64,000 nucleotides of DNA from an uncultured Saprospiraceae bacterium (GTDB lineage Bacteria; Bacteroidota; Bacteroidia; Chitinophagales; Saprospiraceae), in NCBI GenBank assembly GCA_937981555.1, contig CALJOK010000012.1, positions 62,001 to 126,000 on the forward strand, in the 5' to 3' direction. Below are positions 44,368 through 53,101 of the stretch, piece after piece. The notes under the pieces are model-generated. The model saw only the letters and a list, made by a program, of their open reading frames with translations, was not told where the DNA came from and ran no database searches. A program made the translations under genes and the position numbers. The number at the start of each line of letters is the position of its first letter. The first letter of the stretch is position 1.

Positions 44368-45450
44368 TCATTTTCCTAAAAACATATTTAGCAATTCATC
44401 TGCCGCGCTAAACGAATTTCGTTTTCCTTCCAAAACCTCTCTTTCAATTTCTTCTAAACGCGTTTTTATTTTTTCATTCTTATAAAAAAAATCTTTCAGA
44501 CCATTTCCAATCTGTTCATGTAACCAAAAGAGCGATTGTTCTTTTCTTTTTTTATAAAAAAATTGATTCTTTTTCGTCAGTCGTTGGTTTTCCAATATTA
44601 ATTTCCAAATCTCACCAATCCCAGTTTGCTCAATGGCAGAACATGTCAGCACTTTTGGATTCACACCACTTTCTTTTAAAGGCATTAAATGTAAGGCATT
44701 CCGATATTCCTTCCGAGCATTTTTTGCAGCATCGAGTTGGTCGCCATCTGCTTTGTTGACCGCTAAAATATCAGCCATCTCGACAATTCCGCGTTTGATA
44801 CCTTGTAATTCATCACCTGCTCCAGGAACAAGTAATAAAAGAAAAAAATCAACCATCGAATGTACAGCAGTTTCCGATTGGCCAACACCAACTGTTTCTA
44901 CAAAAACAGTTTCAAAACCAGCCGCTTCACAAAGTAAAATGGTCTCGCGAGTTTTACGAGCTACTCCACCCAATGAACGGCCTGCAGGGGAAGGCCGGAT
45001 AAAAGCATTCTTTTCCAAAGACAAATCATTCATCCGAGTTTTATCTCCCAAAATGCTTCCTTTTGTCACACTACTTGATGGATCAATTGCCAAAACTGCT
45101 ACTTTCCTTTTTTGAGCAATAACATGTTGACCGAGGGCTTCTATAAAAGTACTTTTCCCTACTCCAGGAATACCTGTAATTCCTACCCGAATAGAATTTC
45201 CTGAATAAGGCAAACAATCTTCTATTATTCTTTGAGTTTTAATTTGATCAGAAGGTCTAGTACTTTCTACTAAAGTAATTGCTTGACTCAAAATCGTCCG
45301 ATCTCCTTTTTTGATTCCTTTGACAAAATCTTCTACCGATCGTTCTTTTTTCTTTTTTCGCAAAAACTGCTGTGCAGCATTCGGATTGACCGAGCTGGGA
45401 AGGGATTTTGACGAATTGCTTTTTTTATTATTTTTTTTAGAAAAACTCAT
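44368..45450 (-). CDS. meaB: Methylmalonyl-CoA mutase-associated GTPase MeaB
   Basis: A G3E P-loop GTPase that protects and reactivates the B12-dependent methylmalonyl-CoA mutase. Walker A (GITGIPGVGKST, residues about 90-101), the AIDPSSSVTKGSILGDKTRM switch region, the ETVGVGQSE motif and the NKADGDQ base-specificity loop are all present. A basic, Ser/Lys-rich N-terminal tail (about 40 residues) precedes the core. The mutase genes are not in this window. Confidence 0.95.
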   Translation of the reverse strand: MSFSKKNNKKSNSSKSLPSSVNPNAAQQFLRKKKKERSVEDFVKGIKKGDRTILSQAITLVESTRPSDQIKTQRIIEDCLPYSGNSIRVGITGIPGVGKSTFIEALGQHVIAQKRKVAVLAIDPSSSVTKGSILGDKTRMNDLSLEKNAFIRPSPAGRSLGGVARKTRETILLCEAAGFETVFVETVGVGQSETAVHSMVDFFLLLLVPGAGDELQGIKRGIVEMADILAVNKADGDQLDAAKNARKEYRNALHLMPLKESGVNPKVLTCSAIEQTGIGEIWKLILENQRLTKKNQFFYKKRKEQSLFWLHEQIGNGLKDFFYKNEKIKTRLEEIEREVLEGKRNSFSAADELLNMFLGK

Positions 45451-45537
45451 TGAGAAATGTAATCGTTAAAGTTATTAACTGGTTCGCATTGCTATTTTAA
45501 CAACTATATAAAATATTGACAATCAATATTTTATATT

Positions 45538-45545
45538 CAAAAATA
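45538..45545 (-). promoter_or_regulatory. Possible -7 element (TATTTTTG) of meaB
   Basis: A minus-strand TAnnTTTG match about 88 bp upstream of meaB. Confidence 0.45.
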
Positions 45546-46003
45546 ATTAACTCTTTTTCACAAATCCTACTCCTCTTAGTTAATCTTTTTTAATCCCCTA
45601 AAATTAGAACTTTTTCACATTTAACGGAATAATCGTTGTGGTGTTTTACTTGAATATTTTTATCCGTCGATTGGCAGAGGTTTTTATCTGACATCACATT
45701 TGATAAACTCAGGTAATTAATAAAATCTCTCTTACGGTTCCCCTGCCGTCGGCGGATCGTTTTTCACAAAAAAGCTTTCCCTTGTCACTTTTCCGTGTTT
45801 ATTTCCTTTTTTTTTGAGATGCAGGCTTTATTTTTGTGACCTTTAAAGAAATCAAATGTCTTTAGTAGAGAATTCTCGCCTATCTCCCTTTTTTCAAAAA
45901 AATTTACTTTTGAAGTGAAAAAATACAATCTCAAAACGTTATAGAGTTGTATTTTCTAAATACCAATTTATAATTATTAATTTTTAACAAAAAAACTGAT
46001 TAC
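45546..46003. other. Long intergenic region with two rightward promoter candidates and a hairpin leader
   Basis: Within this non-coding stretch are TATTTTTG at 45829-45836 and TACTTTTG at 45905-45912, both TAnnTTTG matches on the plus strand. An imperfect stem (45922-45932 with 45944-45953, one bulge) lies between the second element and the lipoprotein start. A locally GC-rich patch lies near 45742-45758. No ORF or known RNA was recognised. Confidence 0.5.
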
Positions 46004-47272
46004 ATGAAACAGTTAACCTTTTTTTCTAAATTTTTCGTTTTAGCATTAGCTTTATCATTTTGGACATCTTGTGAAACAGATGATGGAACTGGTGGCGGCG
46101 GTGGATTCATTTTAGGCCCAACCGTAGAATTAAAAAGTGGTGCAGATTTAACGTCTTCTGACGCAACAGTGACTCCAGGCCAAGTATTTAAAGTAAACGT
46201 AAGTGTAAGTAAAGGAGATAATGATATGTCTACTTTTACTGTTTTAGAAGATGGAATTGCAATAGATGCAAATCGTCTTAACTATAATGGAGCAGGAGCT
46301 GGTTCATTAAGTAATCCTTACTCTTTGAATACTGCTGAAGCTGACCTTTTTGATACTAACATCGAAATTACAGCGCAATCAAGTGGAGATGTATCTTATA
46401 CTTTCCGGATGTCAGATAGTGCTGGTGAAAGTGATGAAACTACAATCACTATTTCCGTTCCATCGACTCCTTTGTCTTTTGGATTTGAAGCTGCGAATGG
46501 TGGACTTGCTGCCGATGTAACACTTGCTAATCAATCTAATTTCAAAGTAGAATTAGTAGCAACTAAAGGTGGATCGCCTTTAAGCACACTTTCAGTTTGG
46601 GAAGATGGAGTAGAAGTAGATGCTTCTCGAATCAAATTTGGAACTGCGAATGATTTCAATGCAGCTTCTGATTTTTTCTCTAATCCATTGGATTTAGTGA
46701 ATGATGAAAAAGACGGATTCGATTTTTTCGTTTGGGTAAATAGCCATACTGACGGAACTAAAGCTTATACTTATCGAGTGACTGATGAGTCTGGAGCATC
46801 TGAAGATTTAACGTTGAGTATTTCAATTGCTACTGGTACTCCAGTTGCTGAACTTTCTGCGAAATTATTGTTGAATTCTGCTGGACCATCAGGAACAGGT
46901 GGAATTAATTTATTGACCGGTGATGGAACTGGATCAGGTACTGGCGATGGAGGACATCTTAAAGATGAAGGTATTGATATATCACAACCTGTTGCACAAA
47001 ATTGGAAAAAGCAAATTAGCGGAGTTGGAAATAATGTATTAAGAACTCCTGGTATTGATTTCCCAGTTAATGATTTTTCAGCTGTTCTTTATTCAGAAGA
47101 TATTCAAATTGCATTTGAGAACGGAGATGCTACAACTATTGCTGATGCAGCAGTTGGTGACCGATTTTTGATGCAATTAATTACTGGTGAGTATGTGCTT
47201 GTATTAATTACAAACATTAATGAAACTGCTGATAATAATGATGATTTTTACGAATTATCAATCAAGTACTAA
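46004..47272 (+). CDS. Hypothetical lipoprotein with two Ig-like repeats
   Basis: The signal peptide ends in a lipobox (TSC), followed by an acidic Gly-rich linker. Two homologous beta-sandwich domains (residues about 40-155 and 160-275) share xVxxxKGxxxxSTxxVxEDGxxxDxxRxxF and end in YTFRMSDSAGESDETT and YTYRVTDESGASEDLT. A unique C-terminal domain (to residue 422) includes a VGDRFLMQLITGEYVLVLIT strand pair. Probably outer-membrane anchored and cell-surface exposed. Function unknown. Confidence 0.78.
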   Translation: MKQLTFFSKFFVLALALSFWTSCETDDGTGGGGGFILGPTVELKSGADLTSSDATVTPGQVFKVNVSVSKGDNDMSTFTVLEDGIAIDANRLNYNGAGAGSLSNPYSLNTAEADLFDTNIEITAQSSGDVSYTFRMSDSAGESDETTITISVPSTPLSFGFEAANGGLAADVTLANQSNFKVELVATKGGSPLSTLSVWEDGVEVDASRIKFGTANDFNAASDFFSNPLDLVNDEKDGFDFFVWVNSHTDGTKAYTYRVTDESGASEDLTLSISIATGTPVAELSAKLLLNSAGPSGTGGINLLTGDGTGSGTGDGGHLKDEGIDISQPVAQNWKKQISGVGNNVLRTPGIDFPVNDFSAVLYSEDIQIAFENGDATTIADAAVGDRFLMQLITGEYVLVLITNINETADNNDDFYELSIKY

Positions 47273-47302
47273 TCGATAAATTTTATTTAAAAATAAAATT
47301 GG

Positions 47303-47340
47303 AAAAAGTCATCTCGTTAATTCGAGGTGACTTTTTTTTA
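47303..47340 (+). terminator. Terminator of the Ig-repeat lipoprotein gene
   Basis: AGTCATCTCG and CGAGGTGACT pair with one G-U around TTAATT and are followed by T8. Confidence 0.87.
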
Positions 47341-47383
47341 TTTTTAATCAAAACCATTTTCTATTTTTACAAAAAAAACGAAC

Positions 47384-48433
47384 ATGAAAAAATTTCTTTT
47401 TGGATTTGTAAAAATATTGTTAGGATTGATTGCCTTGATTATGATCGTTTATTTTTTGGGACCAAAATCTCCAATCCCTCAGGTGAATTTTACAGCGAGT
47501 TCTGCTAATTCTAATTTGATTGACTTGGAAAAAGAAATTAATGATTCGGAAAAATTACATCTCAATTTGCGAGACGATAATGAAGCGAGAATTGTGTGGG
47601 CTAATGATACCTTGAAAAAGAAAACTCCTTTTTCTCTAGTTTATTTGCATGGATTTTCTGCAAGTCAGGGAGAAGGTGCTCCAATGCATGAAGAGTTTGC
47701 GAAACGATATGGTTGTAATTTATTCTTAGCCAGATTGTATGGTCATGGACTAAATGAGGAAGAAGCATTACTTGACTGGACAGCAGAAAATTTTATAGAA
47801 TCGGCCAAACGAGCTATTGCTATCGGAGAGCAACTTGGCGAAAAAATAATTGTGATGGGAACCTCAACAGGCTGTACCGCTGCACTTCTTTTAGCTTCCG
47901 AAAATCCAAATATTCATTCCTTGATTAATTATTCTCCCAACATTGATATAGCAAATAAAGATGCATGGTTGCTCACTCGACAATGGGGTTTACAATTGGG
48001 CAGATTTGTGAATGGAAGTAATTATAACTCCTGGGTTCCGAATGAAGGAACCGATAATCTGGTTACTTACAAGTATCGATTGGAAGCAGCTATTGCACTA
48101 AAATCTTTGCTCGATGCCGAGATGACGGAGGAGAACTTCGGCAAAATCACCCAACCTCTTTTTATGGGGTATTGGTATAAAAATGAGCAAATTCAAGACG
48201 ATGTCGTTTCTGTAAGTAGAATGTTAGAAATGTACGATCAACTTGGAACACCTGAAGCAAAAAAACGAAAAATAGCTTTTGATGATGCAACGAACCATGT
48301 GCTGGCTAGTCCACTTTGGAATGAAAATTTTGAAACAGTAAAGAATGCAACATTTGGTTTTGCAGAAGAAATTTTAGGTTTAGTTCCTGTTGAAAAGAAA
48401 GAAAAGGTTTTGGAATTGGAAGTAGTAGAATAG
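47384..48433 (+). CDS. Membrane-anchored alpha/beta hydrolase
   Basis: An N-terminal TM anchor (residues about 5-25) is followed by an alpha/beta-hydrolase domain. FSLVYLHGFSASQGEG gives the oxyanion-hole HG motif, GTSTGCTAALLLA the nucleophile elbow (Ser in GTSTG) and a DATNHVLASPLW segment near the end the catalytic His. It resembles monoacylglycerol-lipase or carboxylesterase-type hydrolases. The substrate is unknown. Confidence 0.85.
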   Translation: MKKFLFGFVKILLGLIALIMIVYFLGPKSPIPQVNFTASSANSNLIDLEKEINDSEKLHLNLRDDNEARIVWANDTLKKKTPFSLVYLHGFSASQGEGAPMHEEFAKRYGCNLFLARLYGHGLNEEEALLDWTAENFIESAKRAIAIGEQLGEKIIVMGTSTGCTAALLLASENPNIHSLINYSPNIDIANKDAWLLTRQWGLQLGRFVNGSNYNSWVPNEGTDNLVTYKYRLEAAIALKSLLDAEMTEENFGKITQPLFMGYWYKNEQIQDDVVSVSRMLEMYDQLGTPEAKKRKIAFDDATNHVLASPLWNENFETVKNATFGFAEEILGLVPVEKKEKVLELEVVE

Positions 48434-48450
48434 ATTTTATTTTTGCTTTT

Positions 48451-48485
48451 CACCACAGATTACCTTCATAAAATAATCTGTGGTG
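48451..48485. terminator. Hairpin between convergent genes
   Basis: CACCACAGATTA and TAATCTGTGGTG form a perfect 12-bp stem. The T-tracts are weak on both sides, so termination strength is uncertain. Confidence 0.6.
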
Positions 48486-48493
48486 GAAACTTT

Positions 48494-49978
48494 TTAACTA
48501 AGTAATTTTTTCAAGTCTTTCTCCCAAGCCTCGTAAGCCATTTTGTATACCTCTATTTCTTCACTTGGAAAATATTGCTTCTCTACTTCATTTGTCCTAA
48601 TCGATTCTTCCAAATTCGCGTAAACTTTTGCTCCTACCCCACTTGCTTTTGCTGCACCTTCTGCACCTGTCGTTTTCACTACTTCAATACAACAACCTAA
48701 CAAATTAGCAATCGTCTTAGCAAAAATTGTCGATTGAAAAAGGTTATCATTTCCAACCTTAATCAGTTTTGGATTCAATCCTAAATCTTTTAATACCTGA
48801 AAACCATAAACAAATGAAAATGCAATTCCTTCCAATCCTGCTCTAAAAAAATGAGCTTGCTTATGTCGATTAAATTGTAAATTATTTATCTGTGCACCTG
48901 GACTATCATTCACTAAAATTCGTTCTGCTCCATTACCAAAAGGAATAATTCGAAGTCCTTCCGAACCAACCGGAATTTCGCTTGCCATCATTTCCATCTC
49001 ATTGTAAGAAACATCAGGTTGTGCAATTAATTTTTTCAAAAAAGAATATTGGATGCCTGCTCCGTTGATGCAAAGTAGCATTCCTATTCTTGGATTTTCA
49101 ATCGTATGATTTACATGAGCAAAACCATTTATCCGAGACTTTAAATCGTAAATTGGTTTGTCCACCACTCCATAGACCACTCCAGAAGTTCCGCCTGTGG
49201 CTGCCACTTCATCTGGATTTATCACCCCCAATGATAATGCATTATTAGGTTGATCTCCTGCTCGATACGTAATCGGAATTCCCTCAGGAAGACCAGTTTC
49301 TTCAGAAGCTTTTTTATTTAAAATTCCTTGAACACTAAAAGTGTCTTTGATTTCAGGAATTAAATTTTCTTCAATTCCATATTCTTCCAAAAGAAATCTA
49401 GCAATATTATTTTCTTTAAAATCCCAAAAGACTCCTTCTGACAAACCTGAAATTGTAGTGGTAATTTTGCCCGTCAATTTCATGGCGATGTAATCTCCAG
49501 GCAACATCATCTTATGGATTCGACTATAAATTTCAGGTTCATTTTCTTTGACCCATTTTAGTTTGGATGCAGTAAAATTACCTGGAGAATTTAAAAGATG
49601 AGAAAGACATTTTTCTTCAGTCAAATTTGCAAAAGCTTTGTTTCCTATTTCCACCGCTCGGCTATCACACCAAATTATTGAAGGTCGTAAAACTTCTTGA
49701 TTTTCATCTACCAAAACTAATCCGTGCATTTGGTATGCAATACCAATCCCTTTTACTTGTTGAGGATCAATTTGTGTTGTTTGCAAAATTTCTTGAGTTG
49801 CTTTGCAAACATTTTCCCACCAAACTTCAGGCGACTGTTCAGCCCAACCAATTTCTTTGGCAGTAATTTCCATTTCAACTTTAGGAGATTGAATTACTTT
49901 TATTGCTTTACCTGTTTCAGCATTTACCAAAGCTGCTTTTATCGAAGAACTACCAATATCATATCCAAGTAAGTACAC
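48494..49978 (-). CDS. xylB: Xylulokinase-like FGGY carbohydrate kinase
   Basis: The FGGY kinase fold shows as the ATP-phosphate motif YLLGYDIGSSSIKAALV, IGIAYQMHGLVLVD with IIWCDSRA (the xylulokinase MHG sugar-binding loop), and the C-terminal GNDNLFQSTIFAKTIANLLG. Length 494 aa is normal. It phosphorylates D-xylulose to xylulose 5-phosphate, although related pentulokinases cannot be excluded. No xylA lies nearby. Confidence 0.87.
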   Translation of the reverse strand: MYLLGYDIGSSSIKAALVNAETGKAIKVIQSPKVEMEITAKEIGWAEQSPEVWWENVCKATQEILQTTQIDPQQVKGIGIAYQMHGLVLVDENQEVLRPSIIWCDSRAVEIGNKAFANLTEEKCLSHLLNSPGNFTASKLKWVKENEPEIYSRIHKMMLPGDYIAMKLTGKITTTISGLSEGVFWDFKENNIARFLLEEYGIEENLIPEIKDTFSVQGILNKKASEETGLPEGIPITYRAGDQPNNALSLGVINPDEVAATGGTSGVVYGVVDKPIYDLKSRINGFAHVNHTIENPRIGMLLCINGAGIQYSFLKKLIAQPDVSYNEMEMMASEIPVGSEGLRIIPFGNGAERILVNDSPGAQINNLQFNRHKQAHFFRAGLEGIAFSFVYGFQVLKDLGLNPKLIKVGNDNLFQSTIFAKTIANLLGCCIEVVKTTGAEGAAKASGVGAKVYANLEESIRTNEVEKQYFPSEEIEVYKMAYEAWEKDLKKLLS

Positions 49979-50077
49979 GTGATTTTTTTTAAATCCTTTG
50001 ACAAATTTTATTTCTCAAAATAAATTTCATTTTATCCAGGAAGGTTTTTTATAAAATAAATTCAAAACATCATTAGT

Positions 50078-50085
50078 CAAATATA
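50078..50085 (-). promoter_or_regulatory. Possible -7 element (TATATTTG) of xylB
   Basis: A minus-strand TAnnTTTG match about 100 bp upstream of the xylB start. Confidence 0.45.
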
Positions 50086-50187
50086 GAAACATAAAACCAC
50101 TTTCTCGATTTGATATCGCTTTTCGAAAAAAATGTTAGATGGAATAAAAATAATTTCTACTTGAACTTACTACTTTGAAATATGGAA

Positions 50188-50213
50188 TTGAAGGGTTAAT
50201 TTTAATCCTTCAA
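50188..50213 (+). promoter_or_regulatory. Inverted repeat before the first 7TM-AraC gene
   Basis: TTGAAGGGTTAA and TTAATCCTTCAA, 12-bp arms with one mismatch and a 2-bp centre, end 15 bp before the ATG. The outer half-site TTGAnnG..TTA recurs in the inverted repeat before the paralogous regulator (53067-53100). An operator (autoregulation) or a leader hairpin is possible. Confidence 0.5.
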
Positions 50214-50228
50214 AACAAATTCTTCAAT

Positions 50229-51290
50229 ATGGAAGTCAGTCAACAACTTCTTTTCTTTTTCAGCGCATTGGGCGCATTCAACGGCTTCTTGTTGAGTGTT
50301 TATTTTTTCTTTTTCCATCGACCTAAAAAGCTATCAAATATTTTTTTAGGGATTTTGATTTTGGCTTTAAGTTTAAGAATTGGCAAATCTGTTTTACTAT
50401 TTTTTAATCCTGACCTTTCTAAAATCATTTTACAGATTGGTTTAACAGGATGTTTTTTCATCGGTCCTGCTTTATACTTTTATTTAAAATCTGAAATAGA
50501 CGATATTCAGAAAATTAGCTCACAATGGAAAGTTATTTTTATCATCCTTACTAGTATCATTTTACTAGCTGGTGCGATTTATCCTTATCCAAAATATCCT
50601 GAAATTTGGAATCAATATTATGTTCGAAGTATTTATTGGGAGTGGTTCGTTTTTATGTTGGCTTCACTTTTTGTATTGAGACATAGTTTTAAAAATATTA
50701 TTTTTCATTTTTCAAAAACTTCTTCCATTGAAAAATGGTGGATCGGAATTTACATTTCTAATGCACTTATCTTTTTGGCATTTTTCTTATCCTCACATTC
50801 TTCGTATATCTTAGGGGCATTAATCTTTTCATTTTCAATTTATATTATTGCCATGATTTTTTTATTAAAAAAGAAAAACAAAAATGCTATTCTTTCAACA
50901 TCAACTGAAAAATATTCTAATAAAAAAATAGAAGACGATGCTGCAAATGAATTGTTAGAAAAACTAAAGCATGTCATGTCTGAAAAAGAATTTTTCAAAA
51001 ACTCAAACTTAAAGTTAAAAGATCTCGCTAGTGAAATTGATATCCCTTCTCATCAACTATCTCAATTACTCAATGATAATTTAGGAAAAGGTTTTTCTCT
51101 TTTCATCAACGAATATCGCATTCAAGCTGCTCAAAAATTGCTGGTCACCAATCATCAATTCTCTTTAGAAGGCATTGGACAAGAAGTTGGCTTTAGTTCC
51201 AAATCTACTTTTTTTGCCACCTTTAAAAAGATGAAAGGAATGACCCCTTCGCAATTCAAAAAAAGCAACAATTCTACTCCAACTTTATAA
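50229..51290 (+). CDS. 7TM-AraC family transcriptional regulator, copy 1
   Basis: Seven to eight N-terminal TM helices (residues about 5-230) are followed by a cytoplasmic linker and an AraC-type double HTH (LKDLASEIDIPSHQLSQLLN ... FSLEGIGQEVGFSSKSTFFA). Such proteins couple a membrane sensor to DNA binding in Bacteroidota. The ATG at 50229 (MEVSQQLLFFFSALG) is chosen over an upstream one because it aligns exactly with the paralogue at 53102 and gives the same 353 aa. A PQQ-type dehydrogenase and an NTF2-like lipoprotein follow on the same strand. Confidence 0.9.
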   Translation: MEVSQQLLFFFSALGAFNGFLLSVYFFFFHRPKKLSNIFLGILILALSLRIGKSVLLFFNPDLSKIILQIGLTGCFFIGPALYFYLKSEIDDIQKISSQWKVIFIILTSIILLAGAIYPYPKYPEIWNQYYVRSIYWEWFVFMLASLFVLRHSFKNIIFHFSKTSSIEKWWIGIYISNALIFLAFFLSSHSSYILGALIFSFSIYIIAMIFLLKKKNKNAILSTSTEKYSNKKIEDDAANELLEKLKHVMSEKEFFKNSNLKLKDLASEIDIPSHQLSQLLNDNLGKGFSLFINEYRIQAAQKLLVTNHQFSLEGIGQEVGFSSKSTFFATFKKMKGMTPSQFKKSNNSTPTL

Positions 51291-51327
51291 TTCCGCACTA
51301 CTTTTCATTCTAAAACTATTGTTTTCA

Positions 51328-51362
51328 TTAAGTATTTAAAGACATTGCAAAAAAATACTTAA
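51328..51362 (+). promoter_or_regulatory. Perfect inverted repeat before the sugar dehydrogenase gene
   Basis: TTAAGTATTT (51328-51337) and AAATACTTAA (51353-51362) are perfect 10-bp arms with a 15-nt spacer, ending 3 bp before the ATG. This could be an operator for the adjacent AraC regulator or a hairpin that covers the ribosome-binding region. Confidence 0.5.
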
Positions 51363-51365
51363 GCA

Positions 51366-52595
51366 ATGATAAAATCTTCTTACTTAAAAACCAGTTTTGT
51401 TTTTTCAATTATTCTTGTCTTTCTAGGCAGTTGTTCTCCTCCTGTTTCACAGCCTGCTACTTCGGAAATTGTCCCCATAAAAGAGACTATTATAGAAAAT
51501 TTAAAACGTCCTTGGAGCATGGATTTCATTTCAGAAAATGAAGTCATTGTTGCTGAAAAAGATGGTAGTCTCCTTCGAGTCAATCTTTCGACAAAAGAAA
51601 AATTTACCATTCATGGTTTTCCAAATGACCTTGCCGACAGTATCCAAATGGTCAAAGGAAAATTTGAATATGGCATTTTCCCTCGGAATGCAGATGGTTA
51701 TAAAACAAAATATAATGCAGGGATTTTTGAAGTACTACTCGACCCTGATTTTGAAAAAAACAATTGGATTTATGTTTCTTACGTTTCTCAAAATGAAGAA
51801 GAAAAATCTACAACAAAAGTCATTCGAGCAAAACTAAAAAATGATGCACTCACTCAAATTGAAACTTTGTTTGTTGCTACTCCTTATTCTCATGGACTTT
51901 TTCATTATGGTGGAGGAATGACTTTTGGCGACGATGGAAAATTATATTTCACAATTGGTGAGCGATTATTTAATGAGGTTTTAGAACCCGAAATTCCGAT
52001 TGCTCAAGACTTAAAAGATAAGCGTGGAAAAATTTATCGCCTCTCTCCCGACGGAAGTATCCCTTCTGACAATCCCAATTTCGGAACAGGTGCAGTGAAG
52101 GGATTGTACGCTGTTGGCATCCGTGCTGCACAAGGAATAACTACACATCCACAGACTGGGGAAATTTGGTTTTCTGAACATGGAACCCTACAGGGTGATG
52201 AAATTAACGTGCTAAAAAAAGGAGCAAATTATGGCTGGCCTATTATCACTTCAGGAAAATACCGAGGCAAAGGTTATGCACCTCCCAAAATGGAAGATGT
52301 GGATTTCACCATGCCTACCTGGTATTGGTTACACACCGTTGCACCGACAGGTTTAACTTTTTATACAGGAAATGAATTTCCGTTTTGGAAAAATAATTTG
52401 ATCATACCTGGTTTATCAAGAGGAAGCCTTTGGCGATTTACGCTCGATGGTCAAACGATAAAAAGTGCGGAAGAGCTTTTTGTAGATGACCGAGTGCGAG
52501 CTCGAAAGGCAGAATTAAGTCCAAAAGGAAAACTATACATTTTGACTGATGAAAATAACGGTCGAATTATTCAAATAAAAAATAAACATCAATAA
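51366..52595 (+). CDS. PQQ-dependent sugar dehydrogenase-like lipoprotein
   Basis: A lipobox (GSC) follows the signal peptide. The six-bladed beta-propeller of the soluble glucose/aldose sugar dehydrogenase (GSDH) family shows in LKRPWSMDFISENEVIVAEK, GGGMTFGDDGKLYFTIGE, GIRAAQGITTHPQTGEIWFS, the GDEIN calcium/PQQ loop and GANYGWP. Family members oxidise aldose sugars in the periplasm with PQQ. No PQQ-biosynthesis gene is in the window. Probable operon with the next gene (9-bp gap). Confidence 0.87.
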   Translation: MIKSSYLKTSFVFSIILVFLGSCSPPVSQPATSEIVPIKETIIENLKRPWSMDFISENEVIVAEKDGSLLRVNLSTKEKFTIHGFPNDLADSIQMVKGKFEYGIFPRNADGYKTKYNAGIFEVLLDPDFEKNNWIYVSYVSQNEEEKSTTKVIRAKLKNDALTQIETLFVATPYSHGLFHYGGGMTFGDDGKLYFTIGERLFNEVLEPEIPIAQDLKDKRGKIYRLSPDGSIPSDNPNFGTGAVKGLYAVGIRAAQGITTHPQTGEIWFSEHGTLQGDEINVLKKGANYGWPIITSGKYRGKGYAPPKMEDVDFTMPTWYWLHTVAPTGLTFYTGNEFPFWKNNLIIPGLSRGSLWRFTLDGQTIKSAEELFVDDRVRARKAELSPKGKLYILTDENNGRIIQIKNKHQ

Positions 52596-52604
52596 AATTT
52601 AATT

Positions 52605-53036
52605 ATGAAATCAATTACTTTTTTACTGCCAATAATTTTTGTTTTGTTTTCGTGCGAGCAACAAAAACCATTTGAAGAATCACCTGACAGAGTACTTATA
52701 GAACAAACCATCGAAAACTATTTTGAAGGTTGGATATCTAATGACACTACAAAAATTGGATCCGCAATGGATATTACTTGCCAACTCAAAAACATCAAAG
52801 AAAACAAAGTAGTCATTTATGATAGAGCAACTTACTTAGGTTTTTTCAAACCAGGCCCTCCAAAAGAAAATGCTTATGGAAAAATAATCAGCATCGATAT
52901 CACCGGCCCAATTGCTTCTGCTAAAGTTGAATTGGAAATTCCCAAACGATTATTCACCGACTATTTTAATTTGATGAAGCTGGATGACCGTTGGTATATC
53001 GTAGATAAAATTTCTACGAGTGTCTTGAAGAAATAA
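52605..53036 (+). CDS. Lumazine-binding-like (NTF2-like) lipoprotein, copy 1
   Basis: A lipobox (FSC) and a small NTF2-like domain of about 120 residues: IEQTIENYFEGWISNDTTKI at the start, a mid LKNIKENKVVIYDRATYLGF and a FTDYFNLMKLDDRWYIVDKI ending, as in putative lumazine-binding proteins (Lumazine_bd_2). The secreted protein at 54315 is a paralogue. It lies 9 bp after the sugar dehydrogenase gene. Ligand unknown. Confidence 0.82.
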   Translation: MKSITFLLPIIFVLFSCEQQKPFEESPDRVLIEQTIENYFEGWISNDTTKIGSAMDITCQLKNIKENKVVIYDRATYLGFFKPGPPKENAYGKIISIDITGPIASAKVELEIPKRLFTDYFNLMKLDDRWYIVDKISTSVLKK

Positions 53037-53066
53037 ATTTTTCATCTATTTTTTCTTATTGTCTTC

Positions 53067-53100
53067 TTGATAGTTTATTTTTGAAAAAATAGACTATCAA
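53067..53100 (+). promoter_or_regulatory. Inverted repeat flanking the promoter of the second 7TM-AraC gene
   Basis: TTGATAGTTTA (53067-53077) and TAGACTATCAA (53090-53100), 11-bp arms with one mismatch, bracket a TATTTTTG -7 element at 53076-53083. The right arm ends one base before the ATG. An autoregulatory operator is the simplest reading. Confidence 0.55.
53076..53083 (+). promoter_or_regulatory. Bacteroidota -7 element (TATTTTTG) within an inverted repeat
   Basis: A TAnnTTTG match 19 bp before the second regulator's ATG, overlapping the left arm of the inverted repeat. Confidence 0.6.
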
Positions 53101-53101
53101 T

